From Candidatus Finniella inopinata (GTDB taxonomy: Bacteria > Pseudomonadota > Alphaproteobacteria > Paracaedibacterales > CAIULA01), in assembly GCF_004210305.1 (NCBI RefSeq), contig NZ_SCFB01000022.1, positions 1 through 40,032 on the forward strand: DNA of 40,032 bases, given 5' to 3'. The notes under the pieces are model-generated. The model saw nothing but the letters and a program-made list of their open reading frames with translations, was not told the DNA's origin and did no database searches. Made by a program: the position numbers and the translations under genes. Of this stretch, positions 16,461-25,555 are shown one piece after another (position 1 is the stretch's first letter; the number at the start of each line of letters is the position of its first letter).

Positions 16461-17604
16461 CCAGCCGGCCATCCAAACCTTGTTCAAGGTTCTAAAACCT
16501 TTCGACGCGCGATTGGTTGGGGGATGTGTGAGGGATTCTTTGCTTGGCTTGAAAAGTATCGATATCGATGTGGCTGTGGCTGCGCCACCTGAACAAATTT
16601 CGCAACACCTTCGCCAACAGGGCATTAAAGTCATCCCCACCGGCATCGAATTTGGCACCATCACGGCGGTGATTCATCATCAAGGATTTCAGATTACCAG
16701 CCTGCGCCAAGATGTGAAAACCGATGGCCGTCATGCCCAGGTTTCGTTTGGAACCGATTGGGTGGAGGACGCCAAGCGTCGTGATTTTACAATGAACGCT
16801 TTATCCTTGGATGCTCAAGGGACCCTGTATGATTATTTTGAAGGTGAAGCTGACTTAAAAGCAGGAATCATCCGTTTTATTGGCGATGCGGATCAGCGCA
16901 TCCGCGAGGATTATCTGCGCATTTTACGCTATTATCGTTTTTTGGCCTATTTTGGAAAAGGCGATCCCGCCCCCATTCCAGCCCTTCATAATTTAAGGGT
17001 TGGTTTAAAACAGTTGTCTGTTGAGCGCGTTCAGCAGGAGATTTTGAAATTGCTGGCGGCCCCCCATCCGGAGCAGGCATTAGCGTTGATGCAAAACGAC
17101 GACATTTTTCAAGTTCTTTATGATCAACCGGTTGATTTAAGCTTTCTGCAACGGTTGTTTGAAATCGAGCGGATGTGGAAGCTGACCCCTGAACCATTGC
17201 GTCGCCTGTGGGCCCTTTTTCAAAGTAAAGCTTCCGGATTTTATGAAACCTACTTCCGCATTAGCCATACCCAATTGGGGTTTTTAAAACAGATGAACCT
17301 TTGGATAAAAAAGACTGACAGGCGCTGGGTTTTGTACAAACAAGGCTATGGTTTTTTTGAAAGTTGGTGTGTGCTAAAGGACGACCTCAATCCGGACCAC
17401 ATAAGGGCCAACTTGGAATGGGCGAAGACTCAGCCGCCCTTGATTTTCCCCCTTAAAGGGCAAGATTTGTTAAGCCAGGGAATTCCCGCCGGCCCCGAAA
17501 TGGGAAGGTTGTTGGCGTGTTGTGAACAATGGTGGGTTGAAAATGACTTCAACCCTGACCAACAAGAATGCCTGGCTTATTGCGGAACAATAAGGGACTT
17601 TTGA
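16450..17604 (+). CDS. cca: CCA-adding-type tRNA nucleotidyltransferase / poly(A) polymerase family
   Basis: About 384 aa from ATG 16450, which overlaps rpiB by 11 bases; an earlier in-frame ATG (16411) would overlap it by 50. This is a class II nucleotidyltransferase. GGCVRDSLLG and DIDVAV give the metal-binding Asp-x-Asp, and RRDFTMNALSLD is the family's nucleotide-recognition signature. IRFIGDADQRIREDYLRILRYYRF follows, then a helical tRNA-binding body. It repairs or adds the 3' CCA of tRNAs; in alphaproteobacteria this single homologue is normally the CCA enzyme, and poly(A) polymerase is the alternative. It ends only six bases from the convergent next gene, with no visible terminator. 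Confidence 0.9.
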   Translation: MLLNQPAIQTLFKVLKPFDARLVGGCVRDSLLGLKSIDIDVAVAAPPEQISQHLRQQGIKVIPTGIEFGTITAVIHHQGFQITSLRQDVKTDGRHAQVSFGTDWVEDAKRRDFTMNALSLDAQGTLYDYFEGEADLKAGIIRFIGDADQRIREDYLRILRYYRFLAYFGKGDPAPIPALHNLRVGLKQLSVERVQQEILKLLAAPHPEQALALMQNDDIFQVLYDQPVDLSFLQRLFEIERMWKLTPEPLRRLWALFQSKASGFYETYFRISHTQLGFLKQMNLWIKKTDRRWVLYKQGYGFFESWCVLKDDLNPDHIRANLEWAKTQPPLIFPLKGQDLLSQGIPAGPEMGRLLACCEQWWVENDFNPDQQECLAYCGTIRDF

Positions 17605-17610
17605 ACCCGT

Positions 17611-18837
17611 TTACAGCGACGTTTCGTATTGATTCCCGTCATTGATAAGGACAACGGGAAGGTCAAAGGCCTCAGCAATTGCCAAAAGGTTGACAACATA
17701 AGGCTGTTTTTGGAAAGCGTTAAAATTACTCAAAGGGCAGCGCAGGAAAACGCCATGGATCAGGACCTCCGCCGTTCCTCTTTTAGGGTTTAAAGCGACC
17801 TCGTTGTACCAAGACTTCTCCACAATCCTTTCTTTAAGACCTTTGAGAAGAGCCTGTGCAGGAGTATCATTTGCTATTATTTGCCTCAGGGCTTGAAGCG
17901 ACTGAGGGGTTATTCTACTTTGAGGAATCCCCATGGCTTTTGCTGTTGCTATTATCTCTTCGTCGGAAATTTTCTGTTCTTCGGATTGTCTCTCAGAAAT
18001 TGGAATAGCCTTTGCCATTCCCTCAGGAACGACCTTTTCTGATGGCATAAGGTTAGTTAAGCTAAGCAAACGATGTTTCTTAAAACGTTCCCCGATTTCC
18101 CACTCTCCAACAGTCCCACCACGAACAGCCGTAAATACAGCTTCCATCGTATCTGTTAGAGAAGATGATGCCGATGCTACTGGTGGGTAAAAATCTTTGT
18201 CGGTAGGGCTGTGAATATCTTCCTTGCCACAAAATATGTAATTTTCAGCAGGTGCGCGCAAAACAAAACCGGCATTCCCGAAAGTTGCCGTTAAATTTTG
18301 ACTGATGACAGAGGCGGAAACGATTGTTTTCTTGTGAAAGAAATAAGGGTAATAAGGGATGAACGCATCTCCCAAAGGGACCCCATGATTCAACTGATTG
18401 CTGACAAAATCATCTAAAGAATTACGATCGATTCCTTTGACCAGATGCTTTAGTTCAAGGCCATGGACCAAAAGCTGCCATTCTGGCAACCTGTCGCCTC
18501 TTTTGTAAGTTGTTAAGTCTGAAAAATTCGCCGGATCCCAACTTCTTAAAACGGCAGCAGTTGGTGCGGGATATTTGTTGTGTTCTAACCTTTGGATTGA
18601 ATATTTTTTGCCTGTTGGTAAAGGCAAATCGTAGCCTGTCGGCCATGTTTGAGTTATAGCTGACCCCCTCATGTTAATTTGCCCTTTGCCTTCCCGGATT
18701 ATACAGGCTGTGAGTTCTGCCTTTTTTGAAGCAGCCGCAGAAGAAGCAGCAAGGTCTGAATCTGACATGGAACTAGCGTTCCCGCCCGTATTTAAGATCA
18801 TTAACAAAACAACTGGTATACATAATTTGTAACGCAT
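17611..18837 (-). CDS. Secreted protein of unknown function, 408 aa
   Basis: The signal peptide (YKLCIPVVLLMILNTGGNAS) is followed by a Ser/Ala-rich linker (SDSDLAASSAAASKK). The long mature region has no recognised domain. It contains several aromatic- and proline-rich stretches (FIPYYPYFFHKKT; DKDFYPPVAS) and a helical part near residues 290-330 (SRITPQSLQALRQIIAND). The C-terminal unit (AEVLIHGVFLRCPLSNFNAF, then VVNLLAIAEAFDLPVVLIND) looks like a folded alpha/beta domain. GLELKHL near residue 127 and LIHGVFLRCPL may be distant repeats of each other. ATG at 18837 has no strong ribosome site. Likely an exported protein of a host-associated bacterium; no function can be assigned. Confidence 0.75.
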   Translation of the reverse strand: MRYKLCIPVVLLMILNTGGNASSMSDSDLAASSAAASKKAELTACIIREGKGQINMRGSAITQTWPTGYDLPLPTGKKYSIQRLEHNKYPAPTAAVLRSWDPANFSDLTTYKRGDRLPEWQLLVHGLELKHLVKGIDRNSLDDFVSNQLNHGVPLGDAFIPYYPYFFHKKTIVSASVISQNLTATFGNAGFVLRAPAENYIFCGKEDIHSPTDKDFYPPVASASSSLTDTMEAVFTAVRGGTVGEWEIGERFKKHRLLSLTNLMPSEKVVPEGMAKAIPISERQSEEQKISDEEIIATAKAMGIPQSRITPQSLQALRQIIANDTPAQALLKGLKERIVEKSWYNEVALNPKRGTAEVLIHGVFLRCPLSNFNAFQKQPYVVNLLAIAEAFDLPVVLINDGNQYETSL

Positions 18838-18840
18838 TAC

Positions 18841-19409
18841 TAAAAAAACCTTATATGTAAGAGAAACGTTAGCGGACTGTGATGCATTCTGCAGGCTTTA
18901 TCCATACGTAATTTATGATTAGGTATGTTTTAATATTCTGAAATCTCTTTGTTGAAAGCATTGTTTTCTAAAGGGTTCAATAATTTTCCTGTCGTCTAAT
19001 TGATCAACAGGCTGAATTCGTGTAATACGGAGGAGACTGGCATTCTACACGAAAAAGATGATGCATAAGAATTGAACTCTTTCTGCTTATACCCGGTAGA
19101 GTTCAAAAAAACGGCCAATCCCAGTCTGCATGCCACTAAAAGCTTTAACGGCATAACTAAACTGGCACTTTCTAGGGGGGAAGGAGCGGTGATTTGCTTA
19201 AAAGAAACGGATATACCTTTATCAAGTACAGTGACAGCAATTCCAGTGAGTTATTTGTAATCACAGATTTATATACAAAATTCGAATCATTTTGGAATTT
19301 TTGAGGTCTGCGCATAAATGACATTTGAACGGTTTGCGCAATTTTTTATTGGTTGTTCAGACTGCGCATGTTATGCATATGTATGAAATGGGCAAGAGTT
19401 GAAAATCCT
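18841..19409. other. Intergenic region with possible gene remnant and TGCGCA boxes
   Basis: About 570 bp without a convincing gene. A TTG-started frame at 19072-19260 (62 codons) has protein-like composition in its second half (LALSRGEGAVICLKETDIPL), but no good start, and it may be a decayed fragment. AGGAGGAG-like GGAGGAG at 19029-19035 has no intact ORF behind it, which also suggests decay. TGCGCA occurs three times, at 19309-19314, 19335-19340 and 19363-19368, within 100 bases of the next gene; these could be an operator array. No RNA gene was recognised. Confidence 0.4.
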
Positions 19410-20849
19410 ATGATTTCTTTTATTGGTCGTAAAGAAGAGCTGGCAAGCCTTAATCGGATGAGCAAAATGCATGGGCCTGGACTGGCTGTCATCAAAGGAC
19501 GACGGCGTATCGGGAAAAGTCGACTTATCGAAGAATTTGCCAAAGACAAAATATTTTTCAGTTTTTCTGGCCTGCCTCCTACAACAAATGTGACTGCCCA
19601 AAATCAACGAGATGTCTTTGCCAGAGAGTTTGCTCAAATTTTTAAGTTGCCCCCTCTATCCTTTTCTGATTGGAGCGACGCCTTCAATCATTTAACAAAT
19701 TATATTACCGAAAAACCAACGGTGATTCTATTTGATGAAATCTCATGGATGGGTTCAAAAGATCCAACATTTGTAGGGAAGCTTAAAATTTGGTGGGACC
19801 TTTACCTTCAACATAAGCCAAGCTTAACGTTAATTTTTTGCGGTTCGGTCTCCACATGGATTGAAAAAAATATCATCAATAGCACAGCGTTTTTTGGACG
19901 TATTTCCCTAAAAATTACCCTGACACCTTTCTCTCTGCCAGAATGCGGGCAATTTCTGAAATCCATTGGTTTTAAAGGATCGCCCTTTGAAATTTATGAA
20001 ATTCTTTCTATCACTGGGGGGATTCCTTGGTACCTTGAAAAAATCATCCCTTCTGAAACCGTTGATACCAATTTGAAAAATTTGTGCTTTAAAAAAGACA
20101 GTATTTTTGTTCAGGAATTTGATCGCATCTTTCATGATTTGTTTGATGGACATGGCAAAACCCATAAGGAAATAGTTCAGGAGTTAGGTGCCGGGAATAA
20201 GACACTGGCTGATTTGCGAAACGCACTCAATTATCCTCGTAGCGGTACTTTCAGTGAGATAGTTGGCGATCTTATAACGTCGGGTTTTGTCACGAAGCAT
20301 TACCAATGGTCTATTAAAACTGGTGCCATAAGTAAACAAAGCATTTATCGACTCAGCGATTGTTATTTACGCTTTTACCTAAAATACATAGAACCCAACC
20401 GGCAAAGAATTGAACAAGGTAGTTTTCAAGATGTGGCCCTCAGGCAGCTTCCTGGTTGGGAGGCGATAATGGGGCTTCAGGTGGAAAGCCTGCTTCTTGA
20501 AAATCGCCCTCTTTTACTGAAATCTATTGGAATCAATCCCGCAGATATTGCAAATGACAATCCATACCTTAGGCAACAAACAACGCGACATCGTGGGTGT
20601 CAAATTGACTACTTAATTCAAACAAAGACCCACACCTTGTATATGTGCGAATTCAAATTTAAACGTCGCGATATTGGACCAGAGATTATTGATTTGATGA
20701 AGGATAAGGTATCTCGTTTTTCTCCCCCTTCTGGATTCGGGGTGGCGCCAGTCTTTTTCCACTTAAGCGATGTCTCTGAGTTTGTTTACGACAAAAACTA
20801 TTTTTATAAAACGATCAATATCGCAGATTTACTGGAATCTCTTCTTTGA
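19410..20849 (+). CDS. Archaeal-type P-loop ATPase with DUF234-like C-terminus
   Basis: About 479 aa from ATG 19410 (MISFIGRKEELASLNRM), the usual family start; in-frame ATGs at 19353 and 19383 add an unlikely Cys/Met-rich leader. The STAND-like AAA ATPase shows FIGRKEEL, Walker A IKGRRRIGKSRLI (about residues 29-41), Walker B TVILFDEISWMG and sensor LTLIFCGSVSTW. A winged-helix linker follows, then a C-terminal nuclease-like domain (QIDYLIQTKTHTLYMCEFKFKRRDIG, with the D...E-x-K pattern of PD-(D/E)XK folds) as in DUF234 proteins. These are common in archaea and scattered in bacteria, possibly as mobile or toxin-like accessory genes. The function is unproven. It stands alone upstream of recD2. 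Confidence 0.8.
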   Translation: MISFIGRKEELASLNRMSKMHGPGLAVIKGRRRIGKSRLIEEFAKDKIFFSFSGLPPTTNVTAQNQRDVFAREFAQIFKLPPLSFSDWSDAFNHLTNYITEKPTVILFDEISWMGSKDPTFVGKLKIWWDLYLQHKPSLTLIFCGSVSTWIEKNIINSTAFFGRISLKITLTPFSLPECGQFLKSIGFKGSPFEIYEILSITGGIPWYLEKIIPSETVDTNLKNLCFKKDSIFVQEFDRIFHDLFDGHGKTHKEIVQELGAGNKTLADLRNALNYPRSGTFSEIVGDLITSGFVTKHYQWSIKTGAISKQSIYRLSDCYLRFYLKYIEPNRQRIEQGSFQDVALRQLPGWEAIMGLQVESLLLENRPLLLKSIGINPADIANDNPYLRQQTTRHRGCQIDYLIQTKTHTLYMCEFKFKRRDIGPEIIDLMKDKVSRFSPPSGFGVAPVFFHLSDVSEFVYDKNYFYKTINIADLLESLL

Positions 20850-20904
20850 AAACCACTGCTTATAAGTGCTACAAAGGGTCAGTATAAACTTTTACTGATA
20901 GCTT

Positions 20905-23082
20905 ATGGTAACGTCAGCTCCAATCCTTCACGTTGAAACTATCGCCGGTCTGGTTGAAAGGGTAACTTTTCACAATGCCGAGACGGGCTTTGGCGTTTTA
21001 AAAGTGCAGGTGAAGGGAAAGAAGGATTTGGTGACCCTGATTGGGCATACTCCGGCCATTGCAACGGGGGAGTTTGTTCAAGCTTCTGGCTCCTGGATTC
21101 ATGATCGCCAGCATGGCCTGCAGTTCAAGGCGCAATCCCTGACCGTGACGGCCCCTACAACGCTGGAGGGGATGCAGAAATACTTAGGATCTGGCATGAT
21201 TCGGGGCATCGGCCCTGTCTATGCTAAAAAGTTGCTGGCCGCCTTTAAAGAGAATGTTTTCCAAGTTATCGAAGAAACGCCAGAACGCCTTTTGAGAGTT
21301 CCTGGCATTGGCCGCTCCAAAATGGAACAAATTGTCAAAAGTTGGTCCGATCAAAGGATCATTCGCGACATTATGGTGTTTTTGCACAGCCACGGCATCA
21401 GCACCAATCGATCGGTCAGAATTTACAAGACGTATGGCGCCAAGGCCATTCAGGTACTATCCGAAAACCCATACCAATTGGCCAAAGACATTCGTGGAAT
21501 TGGCTTTGTCAGTGCCGATCAAATCGCGGCAAATTTAGGCATTGAAAAGACGTCGTTGATACGGGCCCGTGCTGGTTTGTCCTACGCCCTCACGACAGCC
21601 ATGGAGCAGGGTCATTGTGGTTTGCCAAAAGATAAATTGATGACTTTATCCGAAAAGCTTTTGGAAATCCCGCAAGATATCATCGATCAGGCTTTAAAGC
21701 TGGAATTGACTCAAGGCGACATTGTGGAGGAACTGGTGGAGGGGGAACAGTGCATCTTTTTAAAGGGCCTTTTTTTGGCTGAAAAAAATATAACCAGCCG
21801 TTTATTGAAACTGCAGAAAGGCCAGCTTCCTTGGCCTGCCATCAACCCCGTTTTGGCCATTCAGTGGGTTGAACAAAAGGCAAACATTTCCCTGTCCGAT
21901 ACACAAAAACAGGCGGTTGAAAAGGCGATCGCCTCTAAGCTTTTGGTCATTACCGGCGGGCCAGGTGTGGGAAAGACCACCTTGATTAATGCCATTTTGA
22001 AAATACTGGCAACCAAAAAAACGCGCATTGCCTTGACGGCCCCCACCGGCAGGGCGGCTAAAAGGCTCAGCGAGGCAACAGGGCTTGAGGCCAGAACCCT
22101 CCACCGTCTTTTAGAGACCAATCCGACCCAGGGGGGGTTCAAAAGGGACGAAGATTATCCGCTGGATTATGATCTGGTGGTGGTCGATGAAGTATCCATG
22201 GTTGATGTGCCGTTGATGAATGCGCTTGTCAAAGCGTTGCGCCCCTCGTGCGCCCTTTTCCTGGTGGGCGATGCCGATCAATTACCCTCGGTCGGGCCCG
22301 GGCAGGTGTTGGTCGATTTGATTCGATCAGAAACTTTGCCCGTGATTCATCTGACCGAAATCTTTAGACAGGCGCAGAACAGCCGCATCATCACCACCGC
22401 CCATGCCATCAATCAAGGCCGCATGCCTGATTTGGCCGTTCAAAGCCTGGACAGCGATTTTTACTTTATCGAGGCAGAGGAGCCTGAGGGGGCCTTGGAT
22501 AAAATGCTGAAACTGGTCACCCAGCGTATTCCGAAGCGGTTCAAGCTTAATCCGTTGTCTGACATTCAAGTGCTGTGCCCCATGACCCGTGGTTTGGTGG
22601 GTACCCGTAATATGAATGTGGAATTACAAAAGATTTTGAACCCCCCTTCACAGGCCAGCATCAATCGATTTGGATGGTCGTACAGTGTGGGTGATAAAGT
22701 CATGCAGATTCAAAATAACTATGACAAAGAGGTTTATAACGGCGACATCGGCTTTATCCAGTCGATTAATATGGATGATGCGCAATTGACTATCAGTTTT
22801 GATAATCGCCCTATTGATTATGAATTTGACGAGTTGGATGAGATTATTCTGGCCTATGCCACCACCATCCACAAATCACAGGGGTCAGAATACCCGGCTG
22901 TTGTCATTCCGTTAATGATGCAGCACTTCACCATGTTGCAAAAAAACCTGGTTTATACGGGCATCACCCGGGGTAAAAAATTGGTTATCTTGGTGGGGCA
23001 AAAGAAGGCCTTGGGCATGGCCGTGAAAAACAAGAGTCATCTGAAGCGCACCTCCACGCTGTTTACGCGATTGACGGCTTAG
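20905..23082 (+). CDS. recD2: RecD2-type 5'-3' DNA helicase
   Basis: 725 aa, the length of RecD2 (RecD-like SF1B helicases that work without RecBC). The N-terminal OB-like part (IAGLVERVTFHNAETGFGVLKV) and helix-hairpin-helix repeats (GSGMIRGIGPVYAKKLL; LLRVPGIGRSKMEQIV; DIRGIGFVSADQIA) are diagnostic. Helicase motifs are Walker A TGGPGVGKTTL near 350, motif Ia TAPTGRAAKRL, DEVSMVD, GDADQLPSVGPGQVL, TEIFRQA, and motif V/VI YATTIHKSQGSEYPAVV and VYTGITRGKK. It is implicated in DNA repair and fork processing. The start ATG has no obvious Shine-Dalgarno. Confidence 0.93.
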   Translation: MVTSAPILHVETIAGLVERVTFHNAETGFGVLKVQVKGKKDLVTLIGHTPAIATGEFVQASGSWIHDRQHGLQFKAQSLTVTAPTTLEGMQKYLGSGMIRGIGPVYAKKLLAAFKENVFQVIEETPERLLRVPGIGRSKMEQIVKSWSDQRIIRDIMVFLHSHGISTNRSVRIYKTYGAKAIQVLSENPYQLAKDIRGIGFVSADQIAANLGIEKTSLIRARAGLSYALTTAMEQGHCGLPKDKLMTLSEKLLEIPQDIIDQALKLELTQGDIVEELVEGEQCIFLKGLFLAEKNITSRLLKLQKGQLPWPAINPVLAIQWVEQKANISLSDTQKQAVEKAIASKLLVITGGPGVGKTTLINAILKILATKKTRIALTAPTGRAAKRLSEATGLEARTLHRLLETNPTQGGFKRDEDYPLDYDLVVVDEVSMVDVPLMNALVKALRPSCALFLVGDADQLPSVGPGQVLVDLIRSETLPVIHLTEIFRQAQNSRIITTAHAINQGRMPDLAVQSLDSDFYFIEAEEPEGALDKMLKLVTQRIPKRFKLNPLSDIQVLCPMTRGLVGTRNMNVELQKILNPPSQASINRFGWSYSVGDKVMQIQNNYDKEVYNGDIGFIQSINMDDAQLTISFDNRPIDYEFDELDEIILAYATTIHKSQGSEYPAVVIPLMMQHFTMLQKNLVYTGITRGKKLVILVGQKKALGMAVKNKSHLKRTSTLFTRLTA

Positions 23083-23102
23083 GTGGGGGGTCTACTCACT
23101 TA

Positions 23103-23546
23103 TTAATCCCGATGATAAGGGTGCCCGCTGTCAATTTGCTGACATCGATAAAGTTGTTCTATTAACAAAACTCGAACCAATAAATGGGGCCAGGTCATGG
23201 CGCCAAATGCCAAAGAAAAGTTTGCCCGTTGCTTGATTTTCTCGTCCAGGCCATCTGCACCACCAATTAGAAAAACACACCGTCTGGTGGAACCCTCCCG
23301 TTGATTCAAATAATCCTTGAATCCTCGGGTTGTCAGTGTTGCCCCTTTTTCGTCCAAACTGATCACATGATCGTCTGGTTGGACAAAGGTCATCATCAGG
23401 TCGGCCTCTTGCGATGATGTCGCGTGCCCCTTGGGGACAATTTCATGTATCAAGGGCGGAGGGGTCAGGCGTTTGTAAAACGCGTCAAACAAAGCCTTTT
23501 CAGGGCGGTTTTTAAGGCTGCCAATGGCAATGATGGCTTTTTTCAT
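23103..23546 (-). CDS. rlmH: 23S rRNA pseudouridine-1915 N3-methyltransferase RlmH
   Basis: 147 aa, near the normal length. This SPOUT (trefoil-knot) methyltransferase modifies m3-pseudouridine 1915 in helix 69 of 23S rRNA. Signatures are VISLDEKGATLTTRGF, FLIGGADGLDEKIKQRA (knot loop), FGAMTWPHLLVRVLLIEQLYR and the invariant C-terminal GHPYHRD tail. It follows rsfS on the minus strand, the usual rsfS-rlmH order, but a palindromic repeat lies between them. It is convergent with recD2, 20 bases apart. Confidence 0.96.
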   Translation of the reverse strand: MKKAIIAIGSLKNRPEKALFDAFYKRLTPPPLIHEIVPKGHATSSQEADLMMTFVQPDDHVISLDEKGATLTTRGFKDYLNQREGSTRRCVFLIGGADGLDEKIKQRANFSLAFGAMTWPHLLVRVLLIEQLYRCQQIDSGHPYHRD

Positions 23547-23560
23547 TTACCCCCCTCTTC

Positions 23561-23622
23561 GTCATCCCCGTGAAAACGGGGATCCAGAAATACAACTGGA
23601 TTTCCGCCTACGCGGGAATGAC
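23561..23622. repeat. REP-like palindromic repeat (62 bp)
   Basis: The ends GTCATCCCCG (23561-23570) and CGGGAATGAC (23613-23622) are inverted with one mismatch. CCCCG/CGGGG (23566-23570, 23577-23581) and ATCCAG/CTGGAT (23582-23587, 23596-23601) give inner stems, so the element folds into a double hairpin. Sequences of the GTCATTCCCGC...GCGGGAATCCAG type are dispersed in many bacterial genomes as intergenic repeats. It separates rsfS from rlmH. A partial relative occurs at 32914-32933. Confidence 0.8.
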
Positions 23623-23680
23623 AACGGATACAGTTTGGAACAGCCATACGATGCATCTATTGATTATAAGGAAGAGAAAT

Positions 23681-24055
23681 TTAGGCAACGATAAGGTCTG
23701 AAGGAACTTGTGCGCCAGACCACATTTTTTCCAAATTATAAAACAGGCGGATATCGGGCTTAAAAATATGGACCCAAACGTCCCCTGCATCCACCAAAAC
23801 CCAATCTGCTTGGGCCATGCCCTCCACAACAGGTAAAATGCCTCTTTGCTTTAAACTCTGGCTGAGGGTATCGGCCAGGGCGCCAACTTGTCTGCCAGAG
23901 GTGGCTGATGCAATTATCATATAATCAACGATGGCTCCCCTATCCTTTAAGTCCAGGATTACAATATCAAGAGCTTTTCTATCGTCTAGAATCTCGGTTA
24001 TCAACTCTATCAATTCAGGTGGAGATAGCGTTACCATTTGAAGTTCATTCAGCAT
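23681..24055 (-). CDS. rsfS: Ribosomal silencing factor RsfS
   Basis: 124 aa, typical of the RsfS/Iojap family. It binds ribosomal protein uL14 and blocks joining of the 50S and 30S subunits under starvation. Family signatures are KALDIVILDLKDRGAIVDYMIIASATSGRQV, GMAQADWVLVDAGDVWVHIF and FYNLEKMW. The start overlaps the stop of the upstream helicase gene in a TAATG junction, implying translational coupling. rlmH is the next gene downstream. nadD, the usual upstream partner, is not here; a DEAD-box helicase takes its place. Confidence 0.94.
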   Translation of the reverse strand: MLNELQMVTLSPPELIELITEILDDRKALDIVILDLKDRGAIVDYMIIASATSGRQVGALADTLSQSLKQRGILPVVEGMAQADWVLVDAGDVWVHIFKPDIRLFYNLEKMWSGAQVPSDLIVA

Positions 24056-25413
24056 TATTGAGTATCCTGGGCTGCGGTGGCCATTTCATTAAGTTGGAAG
24101 GTTGTTAACATAAACGCTGGCACAAAGTCGCCAAATCCTACAACTGAGTCGAAACCAAAATCGTCCTGACTGGGGTGTTTTTTGTAAGGCATGCGATCGT
24201 TTTCTCTCGGCCGTGGGGGTTGTTGTTGTTGTTCTTTTGTTCTGTTGGGCTGTGCGGCCACCCTTGGCACAGGTTTTTCCAAAACCTTAACAGGGGCTTC
24301 CCATTCAAAAGGTTCCAGTTTCTGATCGATGGACTTTTCAACAGCCTGCCAAGCTTTTTGGTCATGAGGGCTGACGAGACTAAAGGCAATTCCCAATTGG
24401 CCAGCCCGGCCTGTGCGGCCAATACGGTGGACATAATCTTCCGGTTGATGGGGAATGTCAAAGTTAACAACCAGGCTTAAATTTTCCACATCCAAGCCAC
24501 GGGCAGCTATGTCGCTGGCAACCAAGATTTTGATGACCCCTTCTTTGAACTGCTTGACCGTTTCGCTGCGTGCTGATTGAGCCAGGTCGCCATGCAATGC
24601 AGCCGTTTGATAGCCATATTTTTTTAATGCCGTCAGCAGTAAGCTAATATCTCTTTTACGATTACAAAAAACGATACACTGTTCATCCTTGGCGAACTTT
24701 TCCAGAACATACCGCAAAGCTTCGCGTTTTTCTAAGGGGCCAACCTTTAAGAAATACTGCTTGATCGTCGCTGCAGTCCGATTTTCTGGTGTTATATGAA
24801 TATGTTCAGGCGTTTTTAAATACGTATCAGCAAGTTTTTTGATCTCATTCGGGAACGTGGCACTGAATAATAAAGTTTGCTTTTGAGGGGGCAAGGCCGC
24901 CATCAAACGGTTGATGTCAGGAATGAATCCCATATCTAACATGCGATCCGCTTCGTCAATAATGACATACTGAATTCCCAGCAACATGATTTGACCCCGT
25001 TCAATAAGGTCAAGCAAGCGCCCAGGGGTCGCAATCAAGATATCGACTCCGCGGCCTAAAATCTTTTGCTGCTCAAGCATTGATTCCCCGCCTACCAACA
25101 AAGCAGCTTTTAAGGGCACGTCCGCCGTAAAAGCCTGAAAACTTTGCATAACCTGTAAGGCAAGTTCCCGTGTGGGTTCCAAAATAACCGCCCGTGCCAA
25201 GCGCGCGCGACCAGGCGTATCAAGCAATTTTTGGATCAAAGGTAACAGAAATGACGCTGTCTTGCCGGTGCCCGTTTGGGCCGATGCTAAAACGTCTTTA
25301 CCTTGCAAAACATGGGGGATGGTTTGTTGCTGAATAGGCGTTGGGGTCGTATACCCTATTGTTTCAAGGGTTTTACATAAAGCGGGCGAAAGGCCCAATT
25401 CCAAAAAGTTCAT
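24055..25413 (-). CDS. rhlE: DEAD-box RNA helicase, RhlE-like
   Basis: 452 aa. All SF2 DEAD-box motifs are visible: the Q-motif region (FLELGLSPALCKTLETIGYTT), AQTGTGKTASF (motif I), PTRELALQ (Ia), TPGRLLD (Ib), DEADRMLDMGF (II), SAT (III), ASDIAARGLDVENL (V) and HRIGRTGRAG (VI). The C-terminal extension is Gln/Pro/Arg-rich and then has an unusual non-basic tail (DDFGFDSVVGFGDFVPAF). RhlE-type helicases remodel rRNA and mRNA, fitting its coupling to rsfS and rlmH in a ribosome-related group. The symbol is by similarity only; other DEAD-box subfamilies are possible. Confidence 0.88.
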   Translation of the reverse strand: MNFLELGLSPALCKTLETIGYTTPTPIQQQTIPHVLQGKDVLASAQTGTGKTASFLLPLIQKLLDTPGRARLARAVILEPTRELALQVMQSFQAFTADVPLKAALLVGGESMLEQQKILGRGVDILIATPGRLLDLIERGQIMLLGIQYVIIDEADRMLDMGFIPDINRLMAALPPQKQTLLFSATFPNEIKKLADTYLKTPEHIHITPENRTAATIKQYFLKVGPLEKREALRYVLEKFAKDEQCIVFCNRKRDISLLLTALKKYGYQTAALHGDLAQSARSETVKQFKEGVIKILVASDIAARGLDVENLSLVVNFDIPHQPEDYVHRIGRTGRAGQLGIAFSLVSPHDQKAWQAVEKSIDQKLEPFEWEAPVKVLEKPVPRVAAQPNRTKEQQQQPPRPRENDRMPYKKHPSQDDFGFDSVVGFGDFVPAFMLTTFQLNEMATAAQDTQ

Positions 25414-25555
25414 GAATAGATTACAATTGTGTTTCTAAAAAAATTAGCTTCTAAGGTCATATGTATGTCTAGCCTGGTCTATTGTCAAGGACGAGATTAA
25501 TTTATTGTCCACTTGTTTCAACAAAGTCTTAAAATTTGGTCACTTTTAGCATAGA

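Noticed and set aside
19072-19260. TTG-started 62-aa ORF
   Set aside because: No ribosome site at the start and no recognised family; kept only as a possible remnant.
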